From: an uncultured Clostridiaceae bacterium
GTDB taxonomy: Bacteria; Bacillota; Clostridia; Lachnospirales; Lachnospiraceae
Direction of reading: 5' to 3'
Assembly (NCBI GenBank): GCA_947175375.1
Contig: CAMWMT010000130.1
Span: forward strand, 1 to 7,238
Length of the DNA: 7,238 nucleotides
The number at the start of each line of letters is the position of its first letter. Positions within the stretch are counted from its first letter, which is position 1. The position numbers and the translations under genes were made by a program. The notes beneath the pieces were generated by a model. The model did not search any database and had not been told where the DNA came from. It saw nothing but the letters and a program-made list of their open reading frames with translations. This document shows, in pieces, positions 1 to 6,163 of this stretch.

Positions 1-211
1 AGCTGACCGCCCTTGCGACAAAACCACACTCTGCAACCTGGCCTACCTGTCCGATAATGACCTCATCCACGTCAGAAGGCTGGATCCCGGCTCTTTTTAC
101 TGCTTCTTTTACAACCATCGCACCCATGTCAATGGGGGATATATCTTTCAGGCTTCCACCGTAGCTTCCCACCGGAAGTCTTACACCACTTACGATTACT
201 ACATCTTTCAT
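1..211 (-). CDS. Thiolase (acetyl-CoA/3-ketoacyl-CoA acyltransferase), N-terminal 70 residues, cut by window edge
   Basis: Thiolases cleave a 3-ketoacyl-CoA with CoA, or run the reverse condensation of two acyl-CoAs, in the cytoplasm. Only the first 70 codons are inside the window; the catalytic Cys near residue 90 and the C-terminal His/Cys lie outside. The start is the ATG at 211-209, with a near-ideal AGGAGG (224-219) seven bases upstream. The opening matches the family: a first strand VVIVSGVRLPVG (residues 4-15), then GGSLKD (18-23), a helix DMGAMVVKEAVKRAG (28-42), and DVDEVIIGQ (47-55). The stretch after it, GQVAECGFVARAVS (57-70), departs from the more usual form ending in NPARQA, so this is probably not a standard ThlA and may prefer another acyl chain. 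It follows the transporter genes after a 221-base gap with no visible terminator, and with hbd it makes two steps of a beta-oxidation or ketogenic route. Family assignment is secure; substrate is not. Confidence 0.88.
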   Translation of the reverse strand, partial: MKDVVIVSGVRLPVGSYGGSLKDISPIDMGAMVVKEAVKRAGIQPSDVDEVIIGQVGQVAECGFVARAVS

Positions 212-277
212 CTTATTTCCTCCTTGATCATATCTAATACCTTATTGAACATTAGTAGTTAATAAGTATATATTATT

Positions 278-375
278 TCAGGTTTTTTCCTTCGGCTTCA
301 GTCCAAAAGGACCGTCCTGGCGGAACAGTACTGCATCCATTGTCTTCAGATCCGGACTTTCTGCCCTTTTATCAT
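278..375 (-). pseudogene. Tiny or frameshifted reading frame with strong ribosome-binding site; relic or small peptide
   Basis: An ATG at 375-373 sits seven bases downstream of a consensus AGGAGG (388-383), as good a start as any gene here. Its frame stops after nine codons (MIKGQKVRI, TGA at 348-346). The -1 frame is open through the same stretch and continues to a TGA at 280-278, reading DKRAESPDLKTMDAVLFRQD followed by GPFGLKPKEKT. That second frame uses codons typical of the neighbouring genes (CTG, AAG, CCG, GAT, GGA). A one-base change near the start (around ATAAAAGGG, 372-364) would join the two into a peptide of about 32 residues. I do not recognise the peptide. It could be the broken remnant of a larger gene, a small protein made by -1 slippage, a nine-residue leader peptide, or a 20-residue peptide starting at the internal ATG (340-338), which has no good ribosome-binding site. 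The Shine-Dalgarno is certain; the gene status is not. Confidence 0.3.
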
Positions 376-382
376 CTTGTTT

Positions 383-388
383 CCTCCT
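383..388 (-). promoter_or_regulatory. Consensus Shine-Dalgarno (AGGAGG) not followed by a normal gene
   Basis: The minus strand reads AGGAGG, then seven bases, then ATG at 375. It lies 45 bases beyond the binding-protein stop and matches the strength and spacing of the thiolase site. A site this good in front of a nine-codon frame is the main reason to suspect a small or broken gene here. Confidence 0.6.
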
Positions 389-432
389 AAATTTCCATCC
401 CGCTATTTTTACACATACAGCCGTCGAATCGC

Positions 433-1557
433 TTATTCTACGATACTCGGTTTGCAGTCATCGGAATTCTGAGATTCGATGTTCTGACGTACCCATTCCC
501 AGTCATACGCAGTAGATGCAATACCTGTATCCTCCAGACCTTCATAGTCCATCAGATTGTCTACTGTAATAACCTCCGGCGGATAATAAGAATACTGCGG
601 TACATTTTCACCATTCAGGATATCAATTGCCATATACATTCCGACTGCAGAGAACCACGGTGTACATACAGAAGAAATCGTCTCATATCCGTTTTCCTTG
701 TACTCGTCGATCCACCAGTTGACAAAGTCACCACGGTTTCCGCCAATTACGACCGGAACCTCTTTGCCTGCTGCAAGGAAAGCCTGGATCGCACCATATC
801 CGTCTCCTCCCTGACCGATAACACCATCTACCTCCGGCAGAGACGGAAGGATGGAAGATACCTCTGACTGTGTGATGGTATTCGTCCACTCTCCATATAC
901 TTCTCCGACAACGTTGATGTCTTCATATTTATTCAGTACATCCATCATTCCCTGATAAGCCTGCTCGTCAAACTCTACACCAGCAATTCCTCTGACTACC
1001 AGTACATTTCCTTTATAATCCAGTGATTCACACAGGTATTCTGCAAGATCACCATAATTGGTATGTAAATCTGCATTCATCTGATAGGGATATGGAGACG
1101 TTACCGGACCGCAGTCGATGACAATTACCGGAATCCCTGCCTGATAAGCTTCCTCAAAAGCGCCATTCAGTGCCGTGGAAGAATTCGGGTCAACAACGAT
1201 CGCGCTCACACCCATCATGATAAAGTTCTCAATCTGCGAAACCTGTGTCGCATTATCGCTGTTTGCACATGCCATTACGTAATCCTTGATTACACCTTCT
1301 TCTTTTAACTTGTCACCCAGCTCGGTAAAATACGTCTCTTCAAGCTGACGGAAAGAGCTTCCATTGTAAGAATTACTGAAAGCGATCACATAATCTCCTT
1401 TTTGCCCACCTTCTGAACCTGTACTCTCTTGAGCATCACCGGCCGCATCTGCAGCTGCGGGCTCATTTCCCGTATTTCCTTCGGATTTGGAACATCCTGT
1501 AAGAGCCGCTCCAAGCATTGATACACATAACAACATACTGATCAGTTTCTTTTTCAT
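433..1557 (-). CDS. Sugar-type ABC transporter substrate-binding lipoprotein (ribose/CUT2 class, type I periplasmic-binding fold)
   Basis: This protein captures the transported solute outside the cell and delivers it to the two permease domains. Residues 1-21 are a lipoprotein signal peptide (MKKK, then a hydrophobic stretch) ending in the lipobox LTGC, so Cys22 is the lipidated first residue of the mature protein. A flexible Ala/Glu/Gly/Ser-rich tether runs to about residue 54. The type I binding fold follows: first strand YVIAFSNSYNGSSFRQ (56-71), VSAIVVDPNSSTALNGAFEEA (117-137), GIPVIVIDCG (141-150), GNVLVVRGIAG (183-193), the second lobe with VDGVIGQGGDGYGAIQAF (243-260), and a DILNGENVP segment (312-320) near the return to lobe 1. 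The SNSYxGxxxR opening and GQGGDG segment point to a CUT2 subgroup different from classical RbsB. The ATG is preceded by AAGGAG (1570-1565) at seven bases and lies 20 bases after the permease stop. Several RbsB ribose contacts appear replaced, so the ligand is unknown. Confidence 0.93.
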   Translation of the reverse strand: MKKKLISMLLCVSMLGAALTGCSKSEGNTGNEPAAADAAGDAQESTGSEGGQKGDYVIAFSNSYNGSSFRQLEETYFTELGDKLKEEGVIKDYVMACANSDNATQVSQIENFIMMGVSAIVVDPNSSTALNGAFEEAYQAGIPVIVIDCGPVTSPYPYQMNADLHTNYGDLAEYLCESLDYKGNVLVVRGIAGVEFDEQAYQGMMDVLNKYEDINVVGEVYGEWTNTITQSEVSSILPSLPEVDGVIGQGGDGYGAIQAFLAAGKEVPVVIGGNRGDFVNWWIDEYKENGYETISSVCTPWFSAVGMYMAIDILNGENVPQYSYYPPEVITVDNLMDYEGLEDTGIASTAYDWEWVRQNIESQNSDDCKPSIVE

Positions 1558-1577
1558 ATCGTTTCTCCTTTTTCTAT

Positions 1578-2513
1578 TTAATTGGTATCCTTTTTCGCTG
1601 CAAAAAGAATTAATATAATAACAACACCTTCTGCTATATTCTGCATGCTCGCAGAAAATCCTGACAGATTCAAAAGTGTACTCAACAGCACAAACATCAC
1701 TGCTCCTGTAAAAGCACCAACCACACAGGATTTTCCACCTGAGATCAGAGTACCACCCACCATTGTAGCCGCTATCGACGGAATCAGGTAAGAATCACCC
1801 ATGGTCTGATAGGAACCACCTACATAAGCGCTTACCAACACTCCGGTCAGTCCAGCAATCAGGGAACTACATACAAAGATCAGAATAATGATTCTATTAA
1901 CATTGATTCCCGCTAGATACGCAATGTGATGTCCCTGGCCAATCGCATGTATCTTTTTCCCGAGCTTTGTCTTGTACATAACAACACTCATCAGTATAAC
2001 AAACAGCACACAGAGTATCGTCAGAACAGACAGGCCTCCGATTCTGCCATGTACAAAATTCTGTATCTCTTTGGTGGGCGCTTTCGTGGAATATTTTGAA
2101 TATTCCAGGATCACGGTATATATGATATATCCCACTGCCAGAGTGCCGATCATGGCATGTACATGCAGATAAACATTGATCATTCCGTTTAAAAGCCCAA
2201 TCCCTACACAGACAACCAGCAGAATCAAAATTCCTTTCCATGTATTTCCATCTCGGAAAGTTGCTGCTGCAATATAGGCCGATATCGTCATGGTATAGGG
2301 GAGAGACAGATCAAGTGCACCATCTCCACTGGTGATGACCATCATCTCTGCAATTCCAAGCAAAAAGGTAAAGCTTGCTAATGTAATGTTTAAAAACAAA
2401 GTCTCTATCGAAAATTTTCCGGATACTACGGAAATTACCAGCCACAGTACAACAAAGCCAATGGTTGACCATATCCATGGATTTTTCGAGAACCACTTAT
2501 TTGCTTTTATCAT
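1578..2513 (-). CDS. ABC transporter permease, RbsC/BPD_transp_2 type (stand-alone half)
   Basis: This integral membrane protein is one half of the translocation channel of a ribose-class importer. At 311 residues it is the usual RbsC length and is almost wholly hydrophobic, with about eight to ten membrane segments beginning near residues 15-31. Family landmarks are MVITSGDGALDLSLPY (58-73), corresponding to the GGIDLSVG region of RbsC; the cytoplasmic coupling loop GQGHHIAYLAGINVNR (192-207); and IAATMVGGTLISGGK (247-261), corresponding to the conserved LGGTSLAGGKG segment. The start codon overlaps the stop codon of the ATPase-permease gene as ATGA (2513-2510), implying translational coupling and near-equal production. 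A purine-rich GGGGG site lies just upstream inside that gene. Its natural partner is the permease domain at the C-terminus of the upstream fusion protein; the two domains differ in sequence, so the channel is probably a heterodimer. Confidence 0.92.
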   Translation of the reverse strand: MIKANKWFSKNPWIWSTIGFVVLWLVISVVSGKFSIETLFLNITLASFTFLLGIAEMMVITSGDGALDLSLPYTMTISAYIAAATFRDGNTWKGILILLVVCVGIGLLNGMINVYLHVHAMIGTLAVGYIIYTVILEYSKYSTKAPTKEIQNFVHGRIGGLSVLTILCVLFVILMSVVMYKTKLGKKIHAIGQGHHIAYLAGINVNRIIILIFVCSSLIAGLTGVLVSAYVGGSYQTMGDSYLIPSIAATMVGGTLISGGKSCVVGAFTGAVMFVLLSTLLNLSGFSASMQNIAEGVVIILILFAAKKDTN

Positions 2514-4975
2514 TTTTTACGTCCCCCTTTCTGCAGAAATCCGCCAAGAATCAATGCTACCAGCAAAATAATACCTACAACTGCTGTCTGATAATTGGAA
2601 TTAATTCCCATAAATGTCAGCATGGACGAGATCAGCGAGATCGCCACTGCTGCTATTACCACACCCACTGGTTCAACAATACCGCCTGCAAATGCACAGC
2701 CCCCCAGCAGAACCGTTGCGATACTAAGCATCTGATAGGTGGATGCACCGTTGGCATCGGAACCCCGGCTAACTCCCGTCAGCATCAGACCTGCCAGAAT
2801 CACAAAACAACCAGACAAAAGATATGCCATCGTATGGGCCTGCAGATAAGACCATCCATGCTTCTCAATCGCTTTCGGATTATTTCCGATTCCACGCAGG
2901 ATAATGCCATACTTCGACCGGAAGATAATCCAGTATCCCACTACAGCCATTATCACACACAGGTACACCTGAATAGGAAATACCGGGGTCTGAATCTTCA
3001 GGAAAGACAAAAGCCATTCCGGAGCGCTTCCTCCTGGCGTCTTCTGAATGGTAATGGCAATTCCAAGCCAGATACTCTGCATACCAAGACTGACCACGAT
3101 CGACGGCATCTTCCGAAGATGCACCAGAACTGCTACTGCACAATATGCTGCCAGGAAAACCACCATGGAGCAAAGTCCCAGGAAAGGATTATCAAATAAG
3201 AATGTTGCACACAAGACATTGACCAGACCTAGTGCAGAACCAATTCCCATATTGATATCGCCCACCAGAATGATAAACATCTGCCCGATTGCTACAAAGA
3301 CCAGAGGAAGTGTATTACCAATTAAAAGCGTCAATCCCATGCGCGTCTGAGTATTCGGATTATAGATACCAAGCATGATCCATACAAAGATCAGGATATA
3401 AGCCGCAATCATGGATGGCGCCCGAAGGAGCTTCACAAGCGCGCCAGTGGAGAATTTCCCTTCCTGCTTTTCTTCCCCCTTCTCCTGCTCCGACTCTTCA
3501 GCCCTCACAAAGGAAGCTGCTATGATATTGTCTATTGTCACCTCAGAATAGCGTAATTCTTTTACGATATGACCTTCATTCATGACATAGACTCTGTCGC
3601 ACTCTTCCATCTCATTGTCTTCTGTACTGTACAGAAGGACGCTTTTGCCTTCGCTGCATGCCTCGTTCAAGATCTTGTAGATATCCTTTTTCGTCTCGGC
3701 ATCCACGCCTCTCGTCGGGTCATCCAGAATGATCAGATCTGCATCTGACGCGATTCCACGCCCAATGATCGCCTTCTGCTGATTTCCTCCAGAAAGGCTC
3801 ATGATGGATGCTTCCTGTCCTTCTGCCTTGAATTTCAGCTTGTCATACCAGAACTGTGCCAGATCCGTACATTTCTTTTTGCTCAGGAGACCATGATCCG
3901 TCAATTGATGCATACCGGAGATCAGGATGTTGTCCGCGATACTCCACAACGGGAAAATTCCTTCTTTCTGCCGGTCGCCGCTGACAAAGGATGCATCTCC
4001 GTGGACCTGCAGATTCTTCTTCCCTTTCTGTTTTGCCGCACGAAATATCTCATTCAGCAGTTCCCGCTGGCCGGCTCCGCCCAGTCCGGAGATACCGACA
4101 ATCTCTCCACGTCCGATGGTCATGGTAATATTTTTTAATCCCGGAGCTGAATAATTCTCGACACTGACCAGAGTTTCCAGTTCTTTGTGCTCACTCAGAT
4201 CTTCCTTCTGCTCGTTCTTGAGTTTACCGCCCATCATCTGGATCAGGTCTTCAATCGTGACACTTTTCGTGTCTCCACTCCAGCGGACCTCTCCGTTATT
4301 CATCAGGACCGTACGATTCGTGATCTTAATGATTTCTTCCAGCTTGTGCGTAATGTAGATGATGGTCACTCCCTGGGAGCTGAGCCTTTTCACCGTCTCA
4401 TGAAGCTGGTTGATGCGCTCAGTACCAAGGGAAGAAGTCGGCTCATCCAACACCAGAATATTCAGATTATCTGTTGCCACCGCACGGCAGATCTCCACCA
4501 TCTGCTGCTGCTCAATGGAAAGCTCTGAGACTTTCGTATTTACGTCAATTCTACTCTCCGGGAAGCACTGATCCAAATATTCCTTAGTCAGCTTTGCAAT
4601 GGCTTTTCTCCAACCGGTCTTTGGCGTCCCTTTATGCTTCAGGAGACTGACTGCAAAATTCTCATATACGCTGAGATTCAGACACAGAGACAATTCCTGA
4701 TATGCGGCGGCAATGCCTGACTGCATTGCCGTCTCTGTATGATATTTATCGGTAGGTGTCTCCACACCGTTAACCACCATCATGCCCTCTGTTGCCGGAA
4801 CCGTTCCGGTCAGGATTCCCATCAGAGTAGATTTCCCGGCTCCGTTGGCTCCTACCAGTCCGATCACTTCGCCCCTGTCCGCACAGAAAGTAACATGATT
4901 GACTGCCGTTGTGATACCATATTGCTTTACGATATCTTTCATCTGGAGACACTGTTCTTTTTTTGTGTTTTCCAT
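2510..4975 (-). CDS. Fused ABC transporter protein: RbsA-type double ATPase joined to RbsC-type permease
   Basis: At 821 residues this is about 500 residues of RbsA-like tandem ATPase plus about 305 of RbsC-like permease, normally two proteins. ATPase domain 1 (about 8-250): Walker A GANGAGKST (42-50), Q-loop Gln93, signature-position LSIEQQQ (152-158), Walker B LVLDEPT (174-180) with Glu178, switch His210. ATPase domain 2 (about 268-490): degenerate P-loop GLGGAGQRE (297-305) without the Walker Lys, intact signature LSGGNQQ (394-400), Walker B IILDDPTRGVD (415-425) with Asp419 where Glu is expected, and Ser-Thr-Glu (450-452) where the switch His would be. A Glu/Lys-rich linker (about 491-515) leads into the membrane domain (about 518-815), with family segments VGDINMGIGS (571-580), GIGNNPKAIEKHGW (695-708) and TVLLGGCAFAGG (754-765). 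The ATG has GAGGAGG (4987-4981) five bases upstream and lies 59 bases after hbd. The frame is open throughout, so the fusion is not an obvious assembly artefact. The last codons overlap the second permease gene by ATGA. Confidence 0.93.
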   Translation of the reverse strand: MENTKKEQCLQMKDIVKQYGITTAVNHVTFCADRGEVIGLVGANGAGKSTLMGILTGTVPATEGMMVVNGVETPTDKYHTETAMQSGIAAAYQELSLCLNLSVYENFAVSLLKHKGTPKTGWRKAIAKLTKEYLDQCFPESRIDVNTKVSELSIEQQQMVEICRAVATDNLNILVLDEPTSSLGTERINQLHETVKRLSSQGVTIIYITHKLEEIIKITNRTVLMNNGEVRWSGDTKSVTIEDLIQMMGGKLKNEQKEDLSEHKELETLVSVENYSAPGLKNITMTIGRGEIVGISGLGGAGQRELLNEIFRAAKQKGKKNLQVHGDASFVSGDRQKEGIFPLWSIADNILISGMHQLTDHGLLSKKKCTDLAQFWYDKLKFKAEGQEASIMSLSGGNQQKAIIGRGIASDADLIILDDPTRGVDAETKKDIYKILNEACSEGKSVLLYSTEDNEMEECDRVYVMNEGHIVKELRYSEVTIDNIIAASFVRAEESEQEKGEEKQEGKFSTGALVKLLRAPSMIAAYILIFVWIMLGIYNPNTQTRMGLTLLIGNTLPLVFVAIGQMFIILVGDINMGIGSALGLVNVLCATFLFDNPFLGLCSMVVFLAAYCAVAVLVHLRKMPSIVVSLGMQSIWLGIAITIQKTPGGSAPEWLLSFLKIQTPVFPIQVYLCVIMAVVGYWIIFRSKYGIILRGIGNNPKAIEKHGWSYLQAHTMAYLLSGCFVILAGLMLTGVSRGSDANGASTYQMLSIATVLLGGCAFAGGIVEPVGVVIAAVAISLISSMLTFMGINSNYQTAVVGIILLVALILGGFLQKGGRKK

Positions 4976-5034
4976 ATCCCCCTCCTCATGTTTTCTTCAT
5001 CGTCGTTTGTTTACGGCCTTTCCCTGTTCACCGA

Positions 5035-5874
5035 TCACTCATATTTATAGAAGCCCTGTCCGGATTTCCTTCCCAGATGTCCTGCCTTCACCATAGTCTC
5101 AAGAAGTGGGCACGGACGGTACTTGCTGTCATGGAATCCGTTGTACAGACCGGTCATTGTTGCCAGCATTGTGTCCACTCCCACAAAGTCGGTCAACTCC
5201 AGCGGTCCCATTGGGAAGTTACATGCAAGTTTCATGGCTGTATCCACATCTTCCGGTTTACATCCTTCCATGACCATGAACGCTGCTTCATTCTGCATGG
5301 GAACCAGGATTCTGTTGACCAGGAAGCCAGGATACTCTGGAGCGTCTACTACGGTCTTCTTAATATTCACGGCAAACTCTCTTACCTTCTCATAAGTATC
5401 ATCATCTGTCGCGATTCCCCGGATCAGTTCCACCAGCTTCATTACAGGCGCCGGATAGAAGAAATGTACACCCATGACTTTATTCGGACGCTTTGTGACT
5501 GCTGCGATTTCAGAAATGCTGAGGCCGGATGTATTGGATACGATCATTGTCTCCGGATCTGCCACTTTGTCCAACTGCTCAAATACAGATTTCTTAATGT
5601 CAATTTTTTCCGGAACTGCTTCAATGATAAGCGCTGCTCCTTTTACGTCTTCAAAAGAACTGCTGTAGGTCAGATGTCCAAGAATCTCTGCTTTCTGCTC
5701 TTCGGTCATCTTTCCCTTCGCGATCTTCTTGTTGAACAGATTATCAATGTTGTTCTTTGCCTTCTCAATCGCAGGTGCGTAAGTATCAATATTGAATACT
5801 TCATATCCTGCCTGCGCACATGTCTGTGCAATACCGCTTCCCATTAAACCTGCACCAATTACTGCTACCTTCAT
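5035..5874 (-). CDS. hbd: 3-hydroxybutyryl-CoA (3-hydroxyacyl-CoA) dehydrogenase
   Basis: Hbd interconverts 3-hydroxyacyl-CoA and 3-ketoacyl-CoA with NAD(P)(H) in the cytoplasm; in clostridia it is the step after thiolase in butyrate synthesis. From the ATG at 5874 the protein has 279 residues, about the usual 282. The Rossmann domain opens with VAVIGAGLMGSGIAQ (3-17), carrying GxGxxG at 7-12. Expected catalytic residues are Ser116 (SNTSGLS), His137 (GVHFF), Glu149 (KLVEL) and Asn187 (LVNRIL). The C-terminal domain has the hallmark PMGPLELTDFVGVD (221-234) and ends LGRKSGQGFYKYE. An odd point is HFFYPAP (137-143), where the family normally has HFFNPAP, so Asn140 is Tyr. The frame is open upstream to an ATG at 5961, but that start would sit ahead of the predicted promoter and adds a lysine-rich non-family tail; the ATG at 5874 follows AAGGAA (5892-5887) and begins exactly at the family start. 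It is first in the presumed operon. Confidence 0.95.
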   Translation of the reverse strand: MKVAVIGAGLMGSGIAQTCAQAGYEVFNIDTYAPAIEKAKNNIDNLFNKKIAKGKMTEEQKAEILGHLTYSSSFEDVKGAALIIEAVPEKIDIKKSVFEQLDKVADPETMIVSNTSGLSISEIAAVTKRPNKVMGVHFFYPAPVMKLVELIRGIATDDDTYEKVREFAVNIKKTVVDAPEYPGFLVNRILVPMQNEAAFMVMEGCKPEDVDTAMKLACNFPMGPLELTDFVGVDTMLATMTGLYNGFHDSKYRPCPLLETMVKAGHLGRKSGQGFYKYE

Positions 5875-5925
5875 TGTTTTACACCGTTCCTTTCTGTGTT
5901 CGTCTTTGTTGTTTTTGTTGAAATC

Positions 5926-5954
5926 ATTGTATAAAATTCTTATTTTGTATTCAA
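5926..5954 (-). promoter_or_regulatory. Predicted sigma-A-type promoter for the hbd-transporter operon
   Basis: The minus strand shows TTGAAT (5954-5949) as a -35 and TACAAT (5931-5926, five of six consensus bases) as a -10, separated by 17 bases. Transcription would start near 5919, giving a 5' leader of about 45 bases before the hbd ATG. Placement between the regulator's terminator and hbd fits. The match is by eye; other AT-rich -10-like boxes exist in the region. Confidence 0.5.
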
Positions 5955-6109
5955 TTCGCATAATAAATGAAGCTTTCTATTGTTTTTTATGACATTCTTT
6001 TAAAAAGTCAGGCTACATTTTATCATTTTTTACATACTGAATTTTCTTTCTCATTCCATTTTCAGAAGTTTCCATGTAATTTTTTATCATTGCATATACT
6101 GTTTTGCAC
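5955..6109. other. AT-rich control region upstream of the hbd promoter
   Basis: This roughly 155-base AT-rich stretch between the repressor's terminator and the operon promoter has no coding sequence. It contains an imperfect direct repeat (6018-6039 and 6082-6101) and an ACATTCTT element (5992-5999) matching part of a dyad near the repressor gene's own start. It is the natural place to look for binding sites of the adjacent LacI-family protein. I saw no riboswitch-like structure and no clear catabolite-repression cre site. Confidence 0.4.
6018..6101. repeat. Imperfect direct repeat pair in the operon control region
   Basis: TTTTATCATT occurs at 6018-6027 and 6082-6091, each followed a few bases on by CATACTG (6033-6039) or ATACTG (6096-6101). 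The copies are offset by 62-64 bases, near six helical turns, so two proteins bound there would lie on the same face of the DNA. The sequence is AT-rich, so chance is possible; no function is shown. Confidence 0.4.
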
Positions 6110-6148
6110 AAAAAAAGCACTGTCAAACTCCTGTGAATTTGACAGTGC
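6110..6148 (-). terminator. Rho-independent terminator of the repressor gene
   Basis: An 11-base-pair perfect stem, arms GCACTGTCAAA (6117-6127) and TTTGACAGTGC (6138-6148) around a ten-base loop, is followed on the minus strand by seven T residues (6116-6110). It starts 15 bases past the repressor stop codon and faces the right way, so the repressor should be a separate transcript from the hbd-transporter operon. The T run and flanking GTGC/GCAC extend the symmetry slightly, but the reverse orientation lacks a comparable T run. Confidence 0.92.
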
Positions 6149-6163
6149 CTGTCTGATACTGGT

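Larger units (their letters stand above)
212..432 (-). other. Gap between binding-protein gene and thiolase gene
   Basis: This 221-base gap is the longest inside the presumed operon. It holds the thiolase Shine-Dalgarno (224-219), an AT-rich stretch (about 280-240) that could carry a weak internal promoter but shows no convincing -35, and a small or broken reading frame with its own Shine-Dalgarno (388-278, entered separately). A GTCC-AAAA-GGAC hairpin at 301-312 has only four base pairs and no following T run, so I do not call a terminator. The thiolase may therefore be read through from upstream, from an internal promoter, or both. Confidence 0.5.

Noticed and set aside
227..232. TATGAT as a -10 box for the thiolase
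   Set aside because: It lies right next to the Shine-Dalgarno, so a transcript from it would begin at or inside the ribosome-binding site, and there is no fitting -35.
301..312. GTCC-AAAA-GGAC hairpin as terminator of the transporter operon
   Set aside because: The stem has only four pairs and no T run follows on the minus strand, so it is too weak to separate the thiolase from the operon.
2465..3199. Plus-strand open frame (244 codons) opposite the permease part of the fusion gene
   Set aside because: The composition (many His, Gln, Cys, Asn) is that of a reversed membrane-protein gene, and there is no recognisable domain or start signal.
4963..5847. Long plus-strand open frame (294 codons) opposite hbd
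   Set aside because: It is antisense to a clear hbd along nearly its whole length, is rich in Cys/His/Arg with no family resemblance, and lacks a convincing ribosome-binding site. It is a frame shadow.
5875..5961. 29-residue N-terminal extension of Hbd from the ATG at 5961
   Set aside because: It would begin upstream of the predicted promoter, has no Shine-Dalgarno, encodes a Lys/Asn-rich tail foreign to the family, and the ATG at 5874 matches the family start.
5940..5980. Partial dyad around the -35 (TTCA...TGAA) as a LacI-type operator
   Set aside because: Only about 14 of 22 positions are symmetric and the centre is unmatched, which is not better than expected for AT-rich DNA.
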